53,739 nucleotides of DNA from Propionispora sp. 2/2-37 (GTDB taxonomy: Bacteria > Bacillota > Negativicutes > Propionisporales > Propionisporaceae): the NCBI RefSeq assembly GCF_001298735.1, contig NZ_CYSP01000023.1:1-53739 (forward strand), given 5' to 3'. The first letter of the stretch is position 1. Every line of letters begins with the position of its first letter. Below are positions 7,888-15,903 of this stretch, piece by piece. The notes beneath the pieces were generated by a model. That model did not search any database, was not told the origin of the DNA, and saw only the letters and a program-made list of their open reading frames with translations. The translations under genes were made by a program, and so were the position numbers.

Positions 7888-8052
7888 ATGAAGAAAGAAA
7901 AAGAATTTGACGATGTTAGAATGACGTTCCGTATCCCTGCTGATATTTATAAGCAAATTTCCGAATCTGCCAAGAAAAACAGAAGGTCACTTAACAATGA
8001 AATGGTAATAGCATTAGAAGAGTTTTTAAAAAATACTAAAACCGACAAATGA
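7888..8052 (+). CDS. Arc-family ribbon-helix-helix DNA-binding protein
   Basis: 54 residues, similar in plan to phage P22 Arc: a charged start, the DNA-contacting strand VRMTFRIP, then helices ADIYKQISESAKKN and SLNNEMVIALEEFLK. GGGGTGA precedes the ATG. It is divergent from the other RHH gene and shares the intergenic operator region. Together they look like a lysogeny-type or maintenance regulator pair left over from an integrated element. Confidence 0.75.
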   Translation: MKKEKEFDDVRMTFRIPADIYKQISESAKKNRRSLNNEMVIALEEFLKNTKTDK

Positions 8053-8119
8053 GTATACAGGCTATATTTTATTAAAATCCATGTCATTTTCTATGATGTT
8101 TGTTGGTGGTTGTTTTTTA

Positions 8120-8160
8120 CTCCGGAACCGGGTGGGCAGGTTCGGTTGCTGCTGGGTACA
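8120..8160 (+). repeat. Degenerate att copy of the tRNA-Arg 3' half
   Basis: Aligned with tRNA positions 7243-7283, 35 of 41 bases match, starting with the 15-base identity CTCCGGAACCGGGTG. There is no 5' half, so it is not a tRNA gene. Confidence 0.75.
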
Positions 8161-8176
8161 TTATAAGGGAATGTAC

Positions 8177-8208
8177 GCCTTCCGGCGATTTTAGCGGAAG
8201 GCTTTTTT
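8177..8208 (+). terminator. Terminator beyond the att copy
   Basis: GCCTTCCG and CGGAAGGC form a perfect stem followed by six T. It may be the original terminator of tRNA-Arg, displaced by the island. Confidence 0.8.
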
Positions 8209-8553
8209 AATGAATATCTGTTATTTTTGAAAAATGAAATATAAGAGAAAAATAATAGTAAGTGCCTGAACTTCTGTCTAACTTTCTGTACCGAGCCGTT
8301 TTCGAAAAGAGTCAACAGGAGGACTTTATTGATGGGCATGGAAAATTCTGATACGTAAATTAATTTTGAGAGTATTGCCTTTAAGAAAGTCCTCAGCTAT
8401 GATTGATTGGGAACTTGAGCTTTGCCTTCCTGTTTTTTGGGTAAAAGCTTATTGAAGGTTATATTCATTGAAAGAATTTGTTTTACGAAAAATTTGGTTT
8501 AACTAGGTCTTCTTATATGTCATCCATGCAGAAAGTTCTGGGAGTGATGTGAA
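8209..8553. other. Intergenic stretch before levR
   Basis: I see no convincing gene. An AGGAGG at 8317-8322 precedes an eight-codon open frame (8332-8358), too short to support. No clear promoter stands out. Confidence 0.4.
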
Positions 8554-11247
8554 TTGCTGAAACATCATGAAAGTGCAGCAAATGATGAAATGAGAAAGGA
8601 TAAAGTTTTAAAAATTTTATTACAATTTACGGAGCCTGTGGTAAATGAAATTATTACAGCGAATGACAAAATTGGATTCTCGGCAAAAGATATTGCCGAT
8701 TCTCTCCAGTTATTGCGTAATAATGTAAGTATGGAACTTAATATTCTGGTTAGAGAAAAGAAAGCAGTTAAAATTACTGGAAAACCGGTACTGTATTTGG
8801 CTGTTTTACCACTAGAAGCTGCCTATGACTGTGTCTTGGAATCTGTAGTGTTTAAAGATTTTTCTGAGTTACAGGCTTCGCTTTTACACGATGCCTCGAA
8901 AATGGAAGAAAGCATATTGGGTATTTCGAAAAACATGTCTGGGAAGCATGCCGAAAGTAAGGGAGAAACTGCATACGGGAATAGAAAGCAGGACTCAGGT
9001 ATTTTTGAAAGCGTTTTTGGTGTGTATGATGATCTGCAGGTGCAGATTAAACAGGCTAAGGCCGCTATCTTATATCCGCCGAACGGGTTGCATACTTTGA
9101 TAATCGGTCCTACCGGCAGTGGTAAGACAACCTTTGCCGGAGTTATGTATCGCTATGCGGTGGAAAATGGCAGGCTGCCGGCCAATGCGCCATATATCAT
9201 TTTTAATTGTGCTGATTATGCGGAAAATAAACAGCTTTTGCTTTCCCATCTGTTTGGGCATGTTAAAGGGGCTTATACAGGGGCGGAACGGGAAAAAAAG
9301 GGATTGGTCGATCAGGCTGATGGCGGTATTCTGTTTTTAGATGAAATTCATCGTTTGCCGCCGGAAGGCCAAGAAATGTTATTTTCATTGATTGATCGGG
9401 GGGAATATCGACGATTGGGAGAAACGGAGGGTGTACGTTCGGCAAATGTTTTAATTATCGCTGCAACGACAGAGGCTCCACAGTCAGCCGTGTTAAGCAC
9501 TTTTTTACGGCGTATTCCGCTTATTATAACGCTGCCAAGCATAAGCGAACGCCCGTTGAAAGTTAGAATGCTTTTAATTTGTCAGTTTTTCCGTGAGGAA
9601 TCAATGAAAATTAAAGTTCCCCTAACGGTATCGAAAGAAGTTCTGAAAGTTCTGCTGATTTATAAGTGCCAGGGAAATATCGGGCAATTGCGCAATGATA
9701 TTCAATTGCTCTGTGCCAATGCGTTTATTGAATATATAACCGCTAGAGAAGAAGCAGTGTATGTCAAGCTGTCTCAATTGACCGATCAGCTTAAAGAAGG
9801 CATATTTGCCATGGATGAAAAGCGTCAGGAAATTATGCAGAATTTTAATTTGAATGATTGCGGATCGATTACTTTTAGCGGCAATGAAAACAATTTAAGT
9901 GAAAATTTAAATGATATTATGTTATTTGACGAATATCAAATCGGTGAAGATTTTTACGAGTTCATTTTAGAAAATGCGCAGAAGCTTTATAGCGAAGGGC
10001 ATTCTATTAGGGAAATAAAAGAAAATATTAGTGCTGAAATGCAGCTGAGACTGCATCAGACACTTGGCAAAGCAAAGGCGCATAATGTGAAAATGGATCA
10101 GGAGATATTGTCTAAGATCGCTACACCGGATATTGTGAATATTATCGAAGCGGAGTTGAAAGCAGCACCCCATTTGTTGGGACATGCCGTTGATACGAAA
10201 GTAATTTATGGTCTGGCCTTGCACATGGAAACCCTGATTGAGCGCCTACGCCAGGGGCATATTACTATTTATCCGGATATTGCCAAGGTCAGCAATAAAT
10301 ACCCGGAGGAATATAAAGTTGCGGGAAAAATCAAATTGAGAGTAGAAAGGGCCTTACACATTCATATTCCGAATGATGAAACGGCTTTTATTGCGGTATT
10401 TCTCCATTCCATGCAGGCTAGGGAAAGCGGCAAGGTACAAGTCGTCGTTATGGCCCATGGCCATTCTACAGCGAGTAATATGGTGGAAGTGGCTAAAGTT
10501 TTACTGGGTTATGATTGTATTCACGCATTGGATATGCCAATGGAATCAAAAGTTGAAGAAACGCTGGAAGAGGCAGTTAAACTTGTTCAGCGTATTCACC
10601 AGGGAAGCGGGGTATTATTTCTGGTGGATATGGGTTCACTGACGACTTTTCCTGAAATTATAACCAAGCGTACCGGGGTTCCGACCCGCATGATTCGAAT
10701 GGTAAGCACCCCGATGGTGATTGAGGCTGCCCGTAAGGCAATGCTGCCCAATATGACCTTACAGAAGATTGAAGAGAGTGTCCTTACAATGAGTTCATTT
10801 ATCGGTGAACGTGTAAAGGTCGAGGAAGTTAGTTCAGCAAATAAAATTGCTGAAATTGAGCCGCAAATTTCTATTAAGCCTCTTTCGGGCAGAGTGATTT
10901 CCATGTTGGCAAATGTTCTTGTCTTTTTGAATATTCACAAGACCTGTAAGGTATTGGAGGAAATTTTTAATGGCATAATACAGGATTACCGTCTGGAAGC
11001 AGATGACACCATTTGCTTGAAGTTCTATTTTCATTGTGCTTGCATGCTTGAACGTATCATACGGAAAGAACCGCTTCCTTATAATAATTTCGCTTCGGTA
11101 AAACAGGAAAAAAGCGAGTTATTTCAAATCATTAAGGAACGCTTTATCCTAGCGGAAGAGGTGTTTGGTGTTTCCCTACCGGATACTGAAATTGCTTATA
11201 TTGTAGAAATGATATTACTTCATTATAATTTAGCTAACACAGAGTAA
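8554..11247 (+). CDS. LevR-type sigma-54-dependent PTS regulator
   Basis: Activates the downstream mannose-family PTS operon with sigma-54 RNA polymerase, under control of PTS phosphorylation. 897 residues. An N-terminal helix-turn-helix region is followed by an AAA+ domain: Walker A GPTGSGKTT at about 186, the sigma-54 contact loop GAYTGA at about 239 (variant of GAFTGA), and Walker B GGILFLDEIH at about 257. Then a PRD1 domain, an EIIA-Man-like domain with its phosphorylatable His in VVVMAHGHSTASNM (about 633), and a C-terminal PRD2 with FHCACMLERI. It uses a TTG start behind GGGAG. Repeated motifs and a -24/-12 promoter downstream fit its role. Confidence 0.92.
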   Translation: MLKHHESAANDEMRKDKVLKILLQFTEPVVNEIITANDKIGFSAKDIADSLQLLRNNVSMELNILVREKKAVKITGKPVLYLAVLPLEAAYDCVLESVVFKDFSELQASLLHDASKMEESILGISKNMSGKHAESKGETAYGNRKQDSGIFESVFGVYDDLQVQIKQAKAAILYPPNGLHTLIIGPTGSGKTTFAGVMYRYAVENGRLPANAPYIIFNCADYAENKQLLLSHLFGHVKGAYTGAEREKKGLVDQADGGILFLDEIHRLPPEGQEMLFSLIDRGEYRRLGETEGVRSANVLIIAATTEAPQSAVLSTFLRRIPLIITLPSISERPLKVRMLLICQFFREESMKIKVPLTVSKEVLKVLLIYKCQGNIGQLRNDIQLLCANAFIEYITAREEAVYVKLSQLTDQLKEGIFAMDEKRQEIMQNFNLNDCGSITFSGNENNLSENLNDIMLFDEYQIGEDFYEFILENAQKLYSEGHSIREIKENISAEMQLRLHQTLGKAKAHNVKMDQEILSKIATPDIVNIIEAELKAAPHLLGHAVDTKVIYGLALHMETLIERLRQGHITIYPDIAKVSNKYPEEYKVAGKIKLRVERALHIHIPNDETAFIAVFLHSMQARESGKVQVVVMAHGHSTASNMVEVAKVLLGYDCIHALDMPMESKVEETLEEAVKLVQRIHQGSGVLFLVDMGSLTTFPEIITKRTGVPTRMIRMVSTPMVIEAARKAMLPNMTLQKIEESVLTMSSFIGERVKVEEVSSANKIAEIEPQISIKPLSGRVISMLANVLVFLNIHKTCKVLEEIFNGIIQDYRLEADDTICLKFYFHCACMLERIIRKEPLPYNNFASVKQEKSELFQIIKERFILAEEVFGVSLPDTEIAYIVEMILLHYNLANTE

Positions 11248-11280
11248 CCGGCATAAAGAAAAGGATTTTACTTTATATGT

Positions 11281-11342
11281 TGTAATACGCATTGCGATAC
11301 ACATATTACGATATTTTACAATACACATTACAATACACATTG
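11281..11342. promoter_or_regulatory. Iterated AATACACATT motifs, candidate LevR upstream activating sites
   Basis: Variants of (T)TACAATACACATT recur: TAATACGCATT at 11283, CGATACACATATT at 11295, TTACAATACACATTA at 11316 and TTACAATACACATTG at 11328. The core AATACACAT appears again in the palindrome at 11461-11469. They lie 150-220 bases before the sigma-54 promoter, the usual place for enhancer-type sites. Confidence 0.6.
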
Positions 11343-11453
11343 ACTGCGAGTGAGATTTTGAGTATATTATTTCTCCTTCTTAATTTTACGTAAAGCAAAA
11401 AATCAAATAGTCTTATAAAATGTATGTTTAATCTAAAGGTGATTTAATGCCAA

Positions 11454-11489
11454 CTATGCCAATACACATGTCGATGTGTATTGGCATAG
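11454..11489. promoter_or_regulatory. 36-bp perfect palindrome overlapping the sigma-54 promoter
   Basis: CTATGCCAATACACAT, four bases GTCG, and ATGTGTATTGGCATAG are perfect reverse complements (16-base arms). TTTTT follows at 11490-11494. It can act as the levR terminator, and its right arm also holds the -24 element of the next promoter and one copy of the AATACACAT motif. Confidence 0.75.
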
Positions 11490-11497
11490 TTTTTGCA
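11482..11497 (+). promoter_or_regulatory. Sigma-54 (-24/-12) promoter of the PTS operon
   Basis: TGGCATAGTTTTTGCA fits the consensus TGGCAC-N5-TTGCW, with GG at 11483-11484 and GC at 11495-11496 (12 bases apart). Predicted start near 11508. Confidence 0.85.
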
Positions 11498-11542
11498 ATT
11501 TATTTAGAGCGTAAGTTAAGAAAAGCGTAAAGGAGGTGTACC

Positions 11543-11950
11543 ATGATTGGAATTTTATTATTGACACATGAAGATTTTGGCGCAGCAATGTTAAAGAGCG
11601 CATCACTAATTGTCGGTGAAGTGCCGGGAACTTTATCGGTCGGGTTAAATCGCGGCGACGATATTGCCATGTTTTGTGACCTGGTTCAACAGACAATTGA
11701 AAAAATTGACGAAGGAGACGGAGTGCTCGTATTTGTCGATTTATTTGGTGCAAGTCCGTACAATGCAATGGCTATGGCAAGTGCTCGTGTCAAAAATAAG
11801 TTCCGCTGTATTTCGGGATTGAGCTTTCCCATGTTGTTGGAGGCATTAACGATGCGTGCATCTTATAATCTGGATGATTTAGCAGTGCATTGCATGAATT
11901 CTGGAGCAGAAGGAGTCAAAGAGTTAATCGCGGAAATGGGACGCATGTAA
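11543..11950 (+). CDS. PTS mannose-family EIIA component
   Basis: Accepts phosphate from HPr on a histidine and passes it to EIIB. 135 residues; the phosphorylated residue is His9 in LLTHEDFG. DLFGASPYNAM is the family signature that follows the central strand (VLVFVDLFGASPYN). First gene of the sigma-54-controlled operon, with AAGGAGG before the ATG. The separate IIA, IIB, IIC and IID genes are typical of the mannose-fructose-sorbose family. Confidence 0.92.
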   Translation: MIGILLLTHEDFGAAMLKSASLIVGEVPGTLSVGLNRGDDIAMFCDLVQQTIEKIDEGDGVLVFVDLFGASPYNAMAMASARVKNKFRCISGLSFPMLLEALTMRASYNLDDLAVHCMNSGAEGVKELIAEMGRM

Positions 11951-11980
11951 TTCAAAAAGGTAAGATAGGAGTGCTTTGAA

Positions 11981-12454
11981 ATGCTAAATATTGTGCTGAC
12001 AAGAATTGATGACCGTTTAATTCATGGCCAGGTTGTTACTGCCTGGTCCAAAGTCACCAAGGCCAACCGTATTATTGTTGTGGACGATGAAGTAGCGCTG
12101 GATGATTTTATGGTAAGAATTTTAAAAATGGCAGCACCAAGTTCATTTAAAATCGGTATTCATACAATTGCTGACGCAAGCGGAATTTTGAAGGGAGAAG
12201 ATACGGGGGAGCGGGTCATTATTTTGGTAAAAACCCCGGAAACGGTAGAAGCTTTAATGGACAATGGCGTGAACATTAAAGACTTGAATTTAGGCGGGAT
12301 GGGGGCGACACAAGGGCGTAAGCAGTTATATCGCAATATTTCCATTTCCGACGATGAAAAATCCTGTTTTAAAAAATTGATTGAGCGCGGCGTTAATGTT
12401 TATGTACAAATTGTACCGGACGCCTCGCCGATGGATATTAAAACTTTATTTTAA
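11981..12454 (+). CDS. PTS mannose/fructose/sorbose-family EIIB component
   Basis: Transfers phosphate from EIIA to the sugar as it is transported. 157 residues, normal for a stand-alone IIB. The phosphorylated His15 lies in RIDDRLIHGQVV, the family hallmark. AGGAG precedes the ATG, and the gene follows EIIA by about 30 bases in the same operon. The substrate cannot be read from the sequence. Confidence 0.93.
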   Translation: MLNIVLTRIDDRLIHGQVVTAWSKVTKANRIIVVDDEVALDDFMVRILKMAAPSSFKIGIHTIADASGILKGEDTGERVIILVKTPETVEALMDNGVNIKDLNLGGMGATQGRKQLYRNISISDDEKSCFKKLIERGVNVYVQIVPDASPMDIKTLF

Positions 12455-12481
12455 AATATAAGAATGCAAGGGGGATTAACA

Positions 12482-13255
12482 ATGGAAGTATCATTGCTTC
12501 AGGCTGCTTTAATTGGATTTTTCTATTATCTTTCGTGGAGCCCATGGTGCACGTATGTTGGATTTTTTACTCTTAACAGGCCGCTGCTGGCAGGGTTTAT
12601 CACAGGCATTATTCTGGGGCAGCCATTAGAGGGGGCGCTGATTGGTGCCGGGATTAACGTTATTTATCTCGGTTTTATTTCGGCAGGCGGGGCACAAATG
12701 GGCGATCCTTCTTTCGCCGGGTATGCGGGAACTGCCTTGGCGATTATTTCCAACCTGGATGTAAGTACAGCGATGGCAATATCGGTTCCGCTGGGGACGA
12801 TTGCGACTGTGCTTTGGATCGCCAAAATGACAGTAAACTCCTTCTTCGTTCATTGGGCGGATCGGGAAGTTGAAAAAGGAAATCTTAGCATGCTGCCTTT
12901 TATCAATGTTATACCGCCACAGATATTATTGTTTATAGTAAGTTTTATTCCGGCTACTTTGGTTGTATATTATGGACCTGGTGCAGTGAACGGAATGCTG
13001 AGTGTTTTAACCCCTAATATTTTGCATGTATTTAATGTTATTGGCGCGATGCTTCCTGCACTGGGGATCGCTATGAACCTGAAATTGATTGGCAACGCTT
13101 TCACAATGCCATTTTTTGTTCTTGGAATCATTTTATCTGTTCATTTTAAAATGGACATCATCATTATTTCGATCATAGGCGCGGTTCTCGCGCTAACCAT
13201 TAGCGCAATGAAGCATAATTCCAATAATCAATCGACGAGCGAAGGAGGTATGTAA
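12482..13255 (+). CDS. PTS mannose/fructose/sorbose-family EIIC component
   Basis: Membrane channel subunit, 257 residues, with several hydrophobic helices and the early motif GIILGQPLEGALIGAGINVIYLGFISAGGAQMGD that is shared by ManY-like proteins in type (split here only as a description of that region, residues about 40-75). The start chosen is the ATG at 12482, which has CAAGGGGGA upstream; an earlier in-frame ATG at 12464 overlaps that site. It forms the transporter with EIID, whose start lies two bases after its stop. Confidence 0.9.
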   Translation: MEVSLLQAALIGFFYYLSWSPWCTYVGFFTLNRPLLAGFITGIILGQPLEGALIGAGINVIYLGFISAGGAQMGDPSFAGYAGTALAIISNLDVSTAMAISVPLGTIATVLWIAKMTVNSFFVHWADREVEKGNLSMLPFINVIPPQILLFIVSFIPATLVVYYGPGAVNGMLSVLTPNILHVFNVIGAMLPALGIAMNLKLIGNAFTMPFFVLGIILSVHFKMDIIIISIIGAVLALTISAMKHNSNNQSTSEGGM

Positions 13256-13257
13256 TC

Positions 13258-14073
13258 ATGGCGGAAACCAAATTATCGAAAAGTGACGTAGTTAAATCCT
13301 GGTTTAATTGGTTTATGTTTGCCCAATCCAATTACAATTATGAACGTTTGCAGGCAACTGCATTTGCCCATGCTATGCTGCCGATTATAAAGGCATTATA
13401 CAAAGACAAAGAAGAACAGAAAGCCGGGGTTACCCGTCATTTATCGTTTTTTAACACGGAACCGATTTGTGGATCTGTAATTCATGGGGTAACAGTAGCT
13501 ATGGAAGAGGAACGGGCCAATGGTAAACCGATCAGCGATCAAGCGTTCAACGGAATTAAAACTGGTTTGATGGGGCCAATTGCCGGCATTGGTGATACCT
13601 TGACACAAGGTGTTATTACGCCCATTATGCTGGCAATTTGTATCGGTATTACAAATAATAATAATATTGCCGGTCCCATCATTTTCCTTCTTGCCCAGTT
13701 TCTTATTATGACTTCAATTTCCTATAGTTTGTGGATGAATGGTTACAAATACGGTCGTATGGCTGTCGAGGAAATTATGTCCGGCGGTAAAATTAACCGT
13801 GTAATTGAGGCTGCTTCCATCTTAGGAACGCTGGTTATGGGAGGACTGGTCGGACGGTTTATTCCCCTGCAGTTTGCTTTGAATTATGATTTGGGAAGTG
13901 GCGCAAAGTTCAGCCTGCAAGCGGATTTGCTTGATAAGCTTATGCCTGGTCTTATTCCGCTGGTGTTGACTCTGGTTGTGTTAAAAATGGTTCGGGCCGG
14001 CGTATCGCCAATTAAATTGATGGGGATATTGATTGTTTTTGGCGCTGTTACCGGAGCTTTGGGAATATTTTAA
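13258..14073 (+). CDS. PTS mannose/fructose/sorbose-family EIID component
   Basis: Second membrane subunit, unique to the mannose-type PTS. 271 residues. FAHAMLPII, then HLSFFNTEPICGSVIHG and MEEERANG are typical ManZ-family segments, followed by GLMGPIAGIGDTLTQG. Membrane helices fill the second half. AAGGAGG lies in the end of EIIC, so the two are probably made together. Confidence 0.92.
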   Translation: MAETKLSKSDVVKSWFNWFMFAQSNYNYERLQATAFAHAMLPIIKALYKDKEEQKAGVTRHLSFFNTEPICGSVIHGVTVAMEEERANGKPISDQAFNGIKTGLMGPIAGIGDTLTQGVITPIMLAICIGITNNNNIAGPIIFLLAQFLIMTSISYSLWMNGYKYGRMAVEEIMSGGKINRVIEAASILGTLVMGGLVGRFIPLQFALNYDLGSGAKFSLQADLLDKLMPGLIPLVLTLVVLKMVRAGVSPIKLMGILIVFGAVTGALGIF

Positions 14074-14097
14074 CCTGCAAATATAAGAAGGGATACC

Positions 14098-15462
14098 ATG
14101 ATGAATTTGACTTTAGAAAATATCGATAGTTGTTCACTTTCTGATTTACTTGGCAAATCACTGGATTGTCAGTGTGGTAAATCGCATCAGATTAACATGA
14201 AAAAAGTGGTTATTGAACAGGGAGCTATCGCCAAAACGGCAGGAGTCTTACAAGAGTTAGGCTATAAAAAGGCACTGTTAATTTCCGATTCCATTACCTG
14301 GGACATTGCTGCCTCCAAAGTAGCGGAAGTATTAACGGAAAATAATTTTGACTATAAGCCATACATTATCAAAGGGCGCATCATTCCGGACGAGAGAATT
14401 GTCGGTGACCTTGTCATTCATGCGGAGCATGACTTTGATGTTATCCTGACAGTGGGGGCGGGCGTATTAAATGATCTTGGTAAATTCGTCAGCTTTAAGC
14501 TGGGGATTGACAATATTGTTGTTGCCACGGCTCCATCGGTCGACGGTTTTGCCTCGCAGCATGCAGCGCTGGTAATCGGTAATTTAAAAATATCCTATGC
14601 TACAGCATGCCCTAAGGCGATTATCGGTGATGTGGATGTACTCAAAGAAGCCCCTATGCCGATGATCATGGCCGGCTGGAGTGACCTTATGGGCAAATAT
14701 TCGGCATTGAGCGATTGGAAAATCAGCCGTATCGTTAATGACGAATACTATTGTGATGTTATTAATAAGATGGTCTATAAGTCAATACAGATATGTAAAG
14801 ATAATATTGAAAAAATAAAAGAGCGTGAACCTGAGGCTATCCGGCATATTATGGAAGGTCTGGTATTGACCGGCATTGCCATGAGTTTTATTGGTAATTC
14901 CCGACCCGCCTCTGGCTCTGAACATCATATATCACACTGCTGGGAAATGGTAGCGCTGGAGGAAGGCAAAAAAATAGCGCCCCATGGTGTTCAGGTCGGT
15001 GTTGCCACGACGATGATAACAAAATTATATAAGAAGCTTGCTGCGGCGAAAGTAGATTTTGCTAAAGCGACCGGGCTTGCCCAAAAATTTGATCAGGCCA
15101 AATGGGAAAAAGGTATGGAAAATTATTTTCATGGCAATGCCCAGGGGTTAATCGAAGAAATAAAAGCTGACAAGAGGTATTCTGTAGAAAAGCGCTTGAC
15201 ACGGATTCAAAAATTAAAAACAAAATGGCCGGAAATTCAAGCCATTCTGGAAGAAATACCATCTTCAGAGCAAATAAGTGCCCTTTTAGAAAGTGCCGGC
15301 GCGGCGGCAAAGCCCCAGGAGATTGCTATACCGGCACAGGAAGCAGCCGATTCAATACGCATGGCCAAAGAAGTACGTCCTAAATATACAATTTTAGGTG
15401 TATTGGATGACTTGGGATTACTCGAACAGTTTGCGGAAGAGATGAAGGCCGATTTTAGCTGA
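14098..15462 (+). CDS. egsA: sn-Glycerol-1-phosphate dehydrogenase-like protein (AraM/EgsA family)
   Basis: NAD(P)-dependent metal dehydrogenase related to B. subtilis AraM, which interconverts dihydroxyacetone phosphate and glycerol 1-phosphate. 454 residues, somewhat longer than AraM. Visible: nucleotide-binding TVGAGVLNDLGK (about 120-131), APSVDGFASQHAAL (about 145), and the metal-ligand region SGSEHHISHCWE with PHGVQVGV further on. As last gene of a mannose-type PTS operon it may instead oxidise the phosphorylated sugar alcohol made by that PTS. Start is ATG 14098 or 14101, with AAGGG upstream. Confidence 0.8.
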   Translation: MMNLTLENIDSCSLSDLLGKSLDCQCGKSHQINMKKVVIEQGAIAKTAGVLQELGYKKALLISDSITWDIAASKVAEVLTENNFDYKPYIIKGRIIPDERIVGDLVIHAEHDFDVILTVGAGVLNDLGKFVSFKLGIDNIVVATAPSVDGFASQHAALVIGNLKISYATACPKAIIGDVDVLKEAPMPMIMAGWSDLMGKYSALSDWKISRIVNDEYYCDVINKMVYKSIQICKDNIEKIKEREPEAIRHIMEGLVLTGIAMSFIGNSRPASGSEHHISHCWEMVALEEGKKIAPHGVQVGVATTMITKLYKKLAAAKVDFAKATGLAQKFDQAKWEKGMENYFHGNAQGLIEEIKADKRYSVEKRLTRIQKLKTKWPEIQAILEEIPSSEQISALLESAGAAAKPQEIAIPAQEAADSIRMAKEVRPKYTILGVLDDLGLLEQFAEEMKADFS

Positions 15463-15485
15463 TAAAAGCAATGTTCTACGAAAAA

Positions 15486-15515
15486 AACGCCCCGTGTAAA
15501 CGGGGCGTTTTTTAC
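15486..15515. terminator. Bidirectional terminator of PTS operon and YjfB-like gene
   Basis: ACGCCCCGT, GTAA, ACGGGGCGT form a perfect GC-rich stem flanked by A and T tracts on both sides. Confidence 0.93.
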
Positions 15516-15689
15516 TTAAATACTTACATCAATACTGTTTCCAAGGGTAGCAGAGGGTGGAACCAGCATTGCTAACATCTCTGCATTATTTGTTTGACTC
15601 GTATCCATAATTTTTTTTAATACCTGGATACCTACTTCGGTTTGTGTCTTACTAAGAGAATAATCAATCGAAAGAGCAGCAATATCCAT
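15516..15689 (-). CDS. YjfB-like small protein (putative motility family)
   Basis: 57 residues beginning MDIAALSIDYSLSKTQTEVG and continuing VLKKIMDTSQTNNAEM, which fits the short YjfB family (MDI-ALS start, central helix with Lys-Met-Asp-Thr, C-terminal LG-SIDV). The family is only loosely tied to motility. AAGGGGGAAA precedes the ATG. It stands alone and is convergent with the PTS operon, sharing the terminator. Confidence 0.75.
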   Translation of the reverse strand: MDIAALSIDYSLSKTQTEVGIQVLKKIMDTSQTNNAEMLAMLVPPSATLGNSIDVSI

Positions 15690-15903
15690 CTAATTTCCCC
15701 CTTATAATTATCATTTTATTACTGTCGCTATATTTTGGCAATATATTCTTCTATATTTAAAAATTATCTATTTCGGCATTGTTTCGACAAGCAATCCATG
15801 TTCGCTGCACAAGTTTTTATTGTAAATATCTAAAGGAATTTATACAGAAAAATCGAAATAAGTAATATTTGTATGCTGATTTTTCACTAAAGCAGGTGAA
15901 TTC

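Larger units (their letters stand above)
7287..8160. mobile_element. Decayed tRNA-Arg-integrated island
   Basis: The DNA between the end of tRNA-Arg and a degenerate copy of its 3' half (8120-8160) forms a segment of about 870 bases with two RHH regulators and a small membrane protein. This is the layout left by site-specific integration into a tRNA gene. No integrase is present, so the element would be a remnant. The att repeat is seen; the mobile history is inferred. Confidence 0.6.

Noticed and set aside
8120..8160. A second tRNA-Arg gene
   Set aside because: Only the 3' half matches the real tRNA; there is no D arm or 5' acceptor strand, so it is an att-like remnant.
8091..8339. Leftward frame of 82 codons
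   Set aside because: It spans the att copy and a terminator stem and shows no protein-like features.
8332..8358. Eight-codon frame behind a good AGGAGG
   Set aside because: Too short to separate from chance; possibly a relic of a lost gene start.
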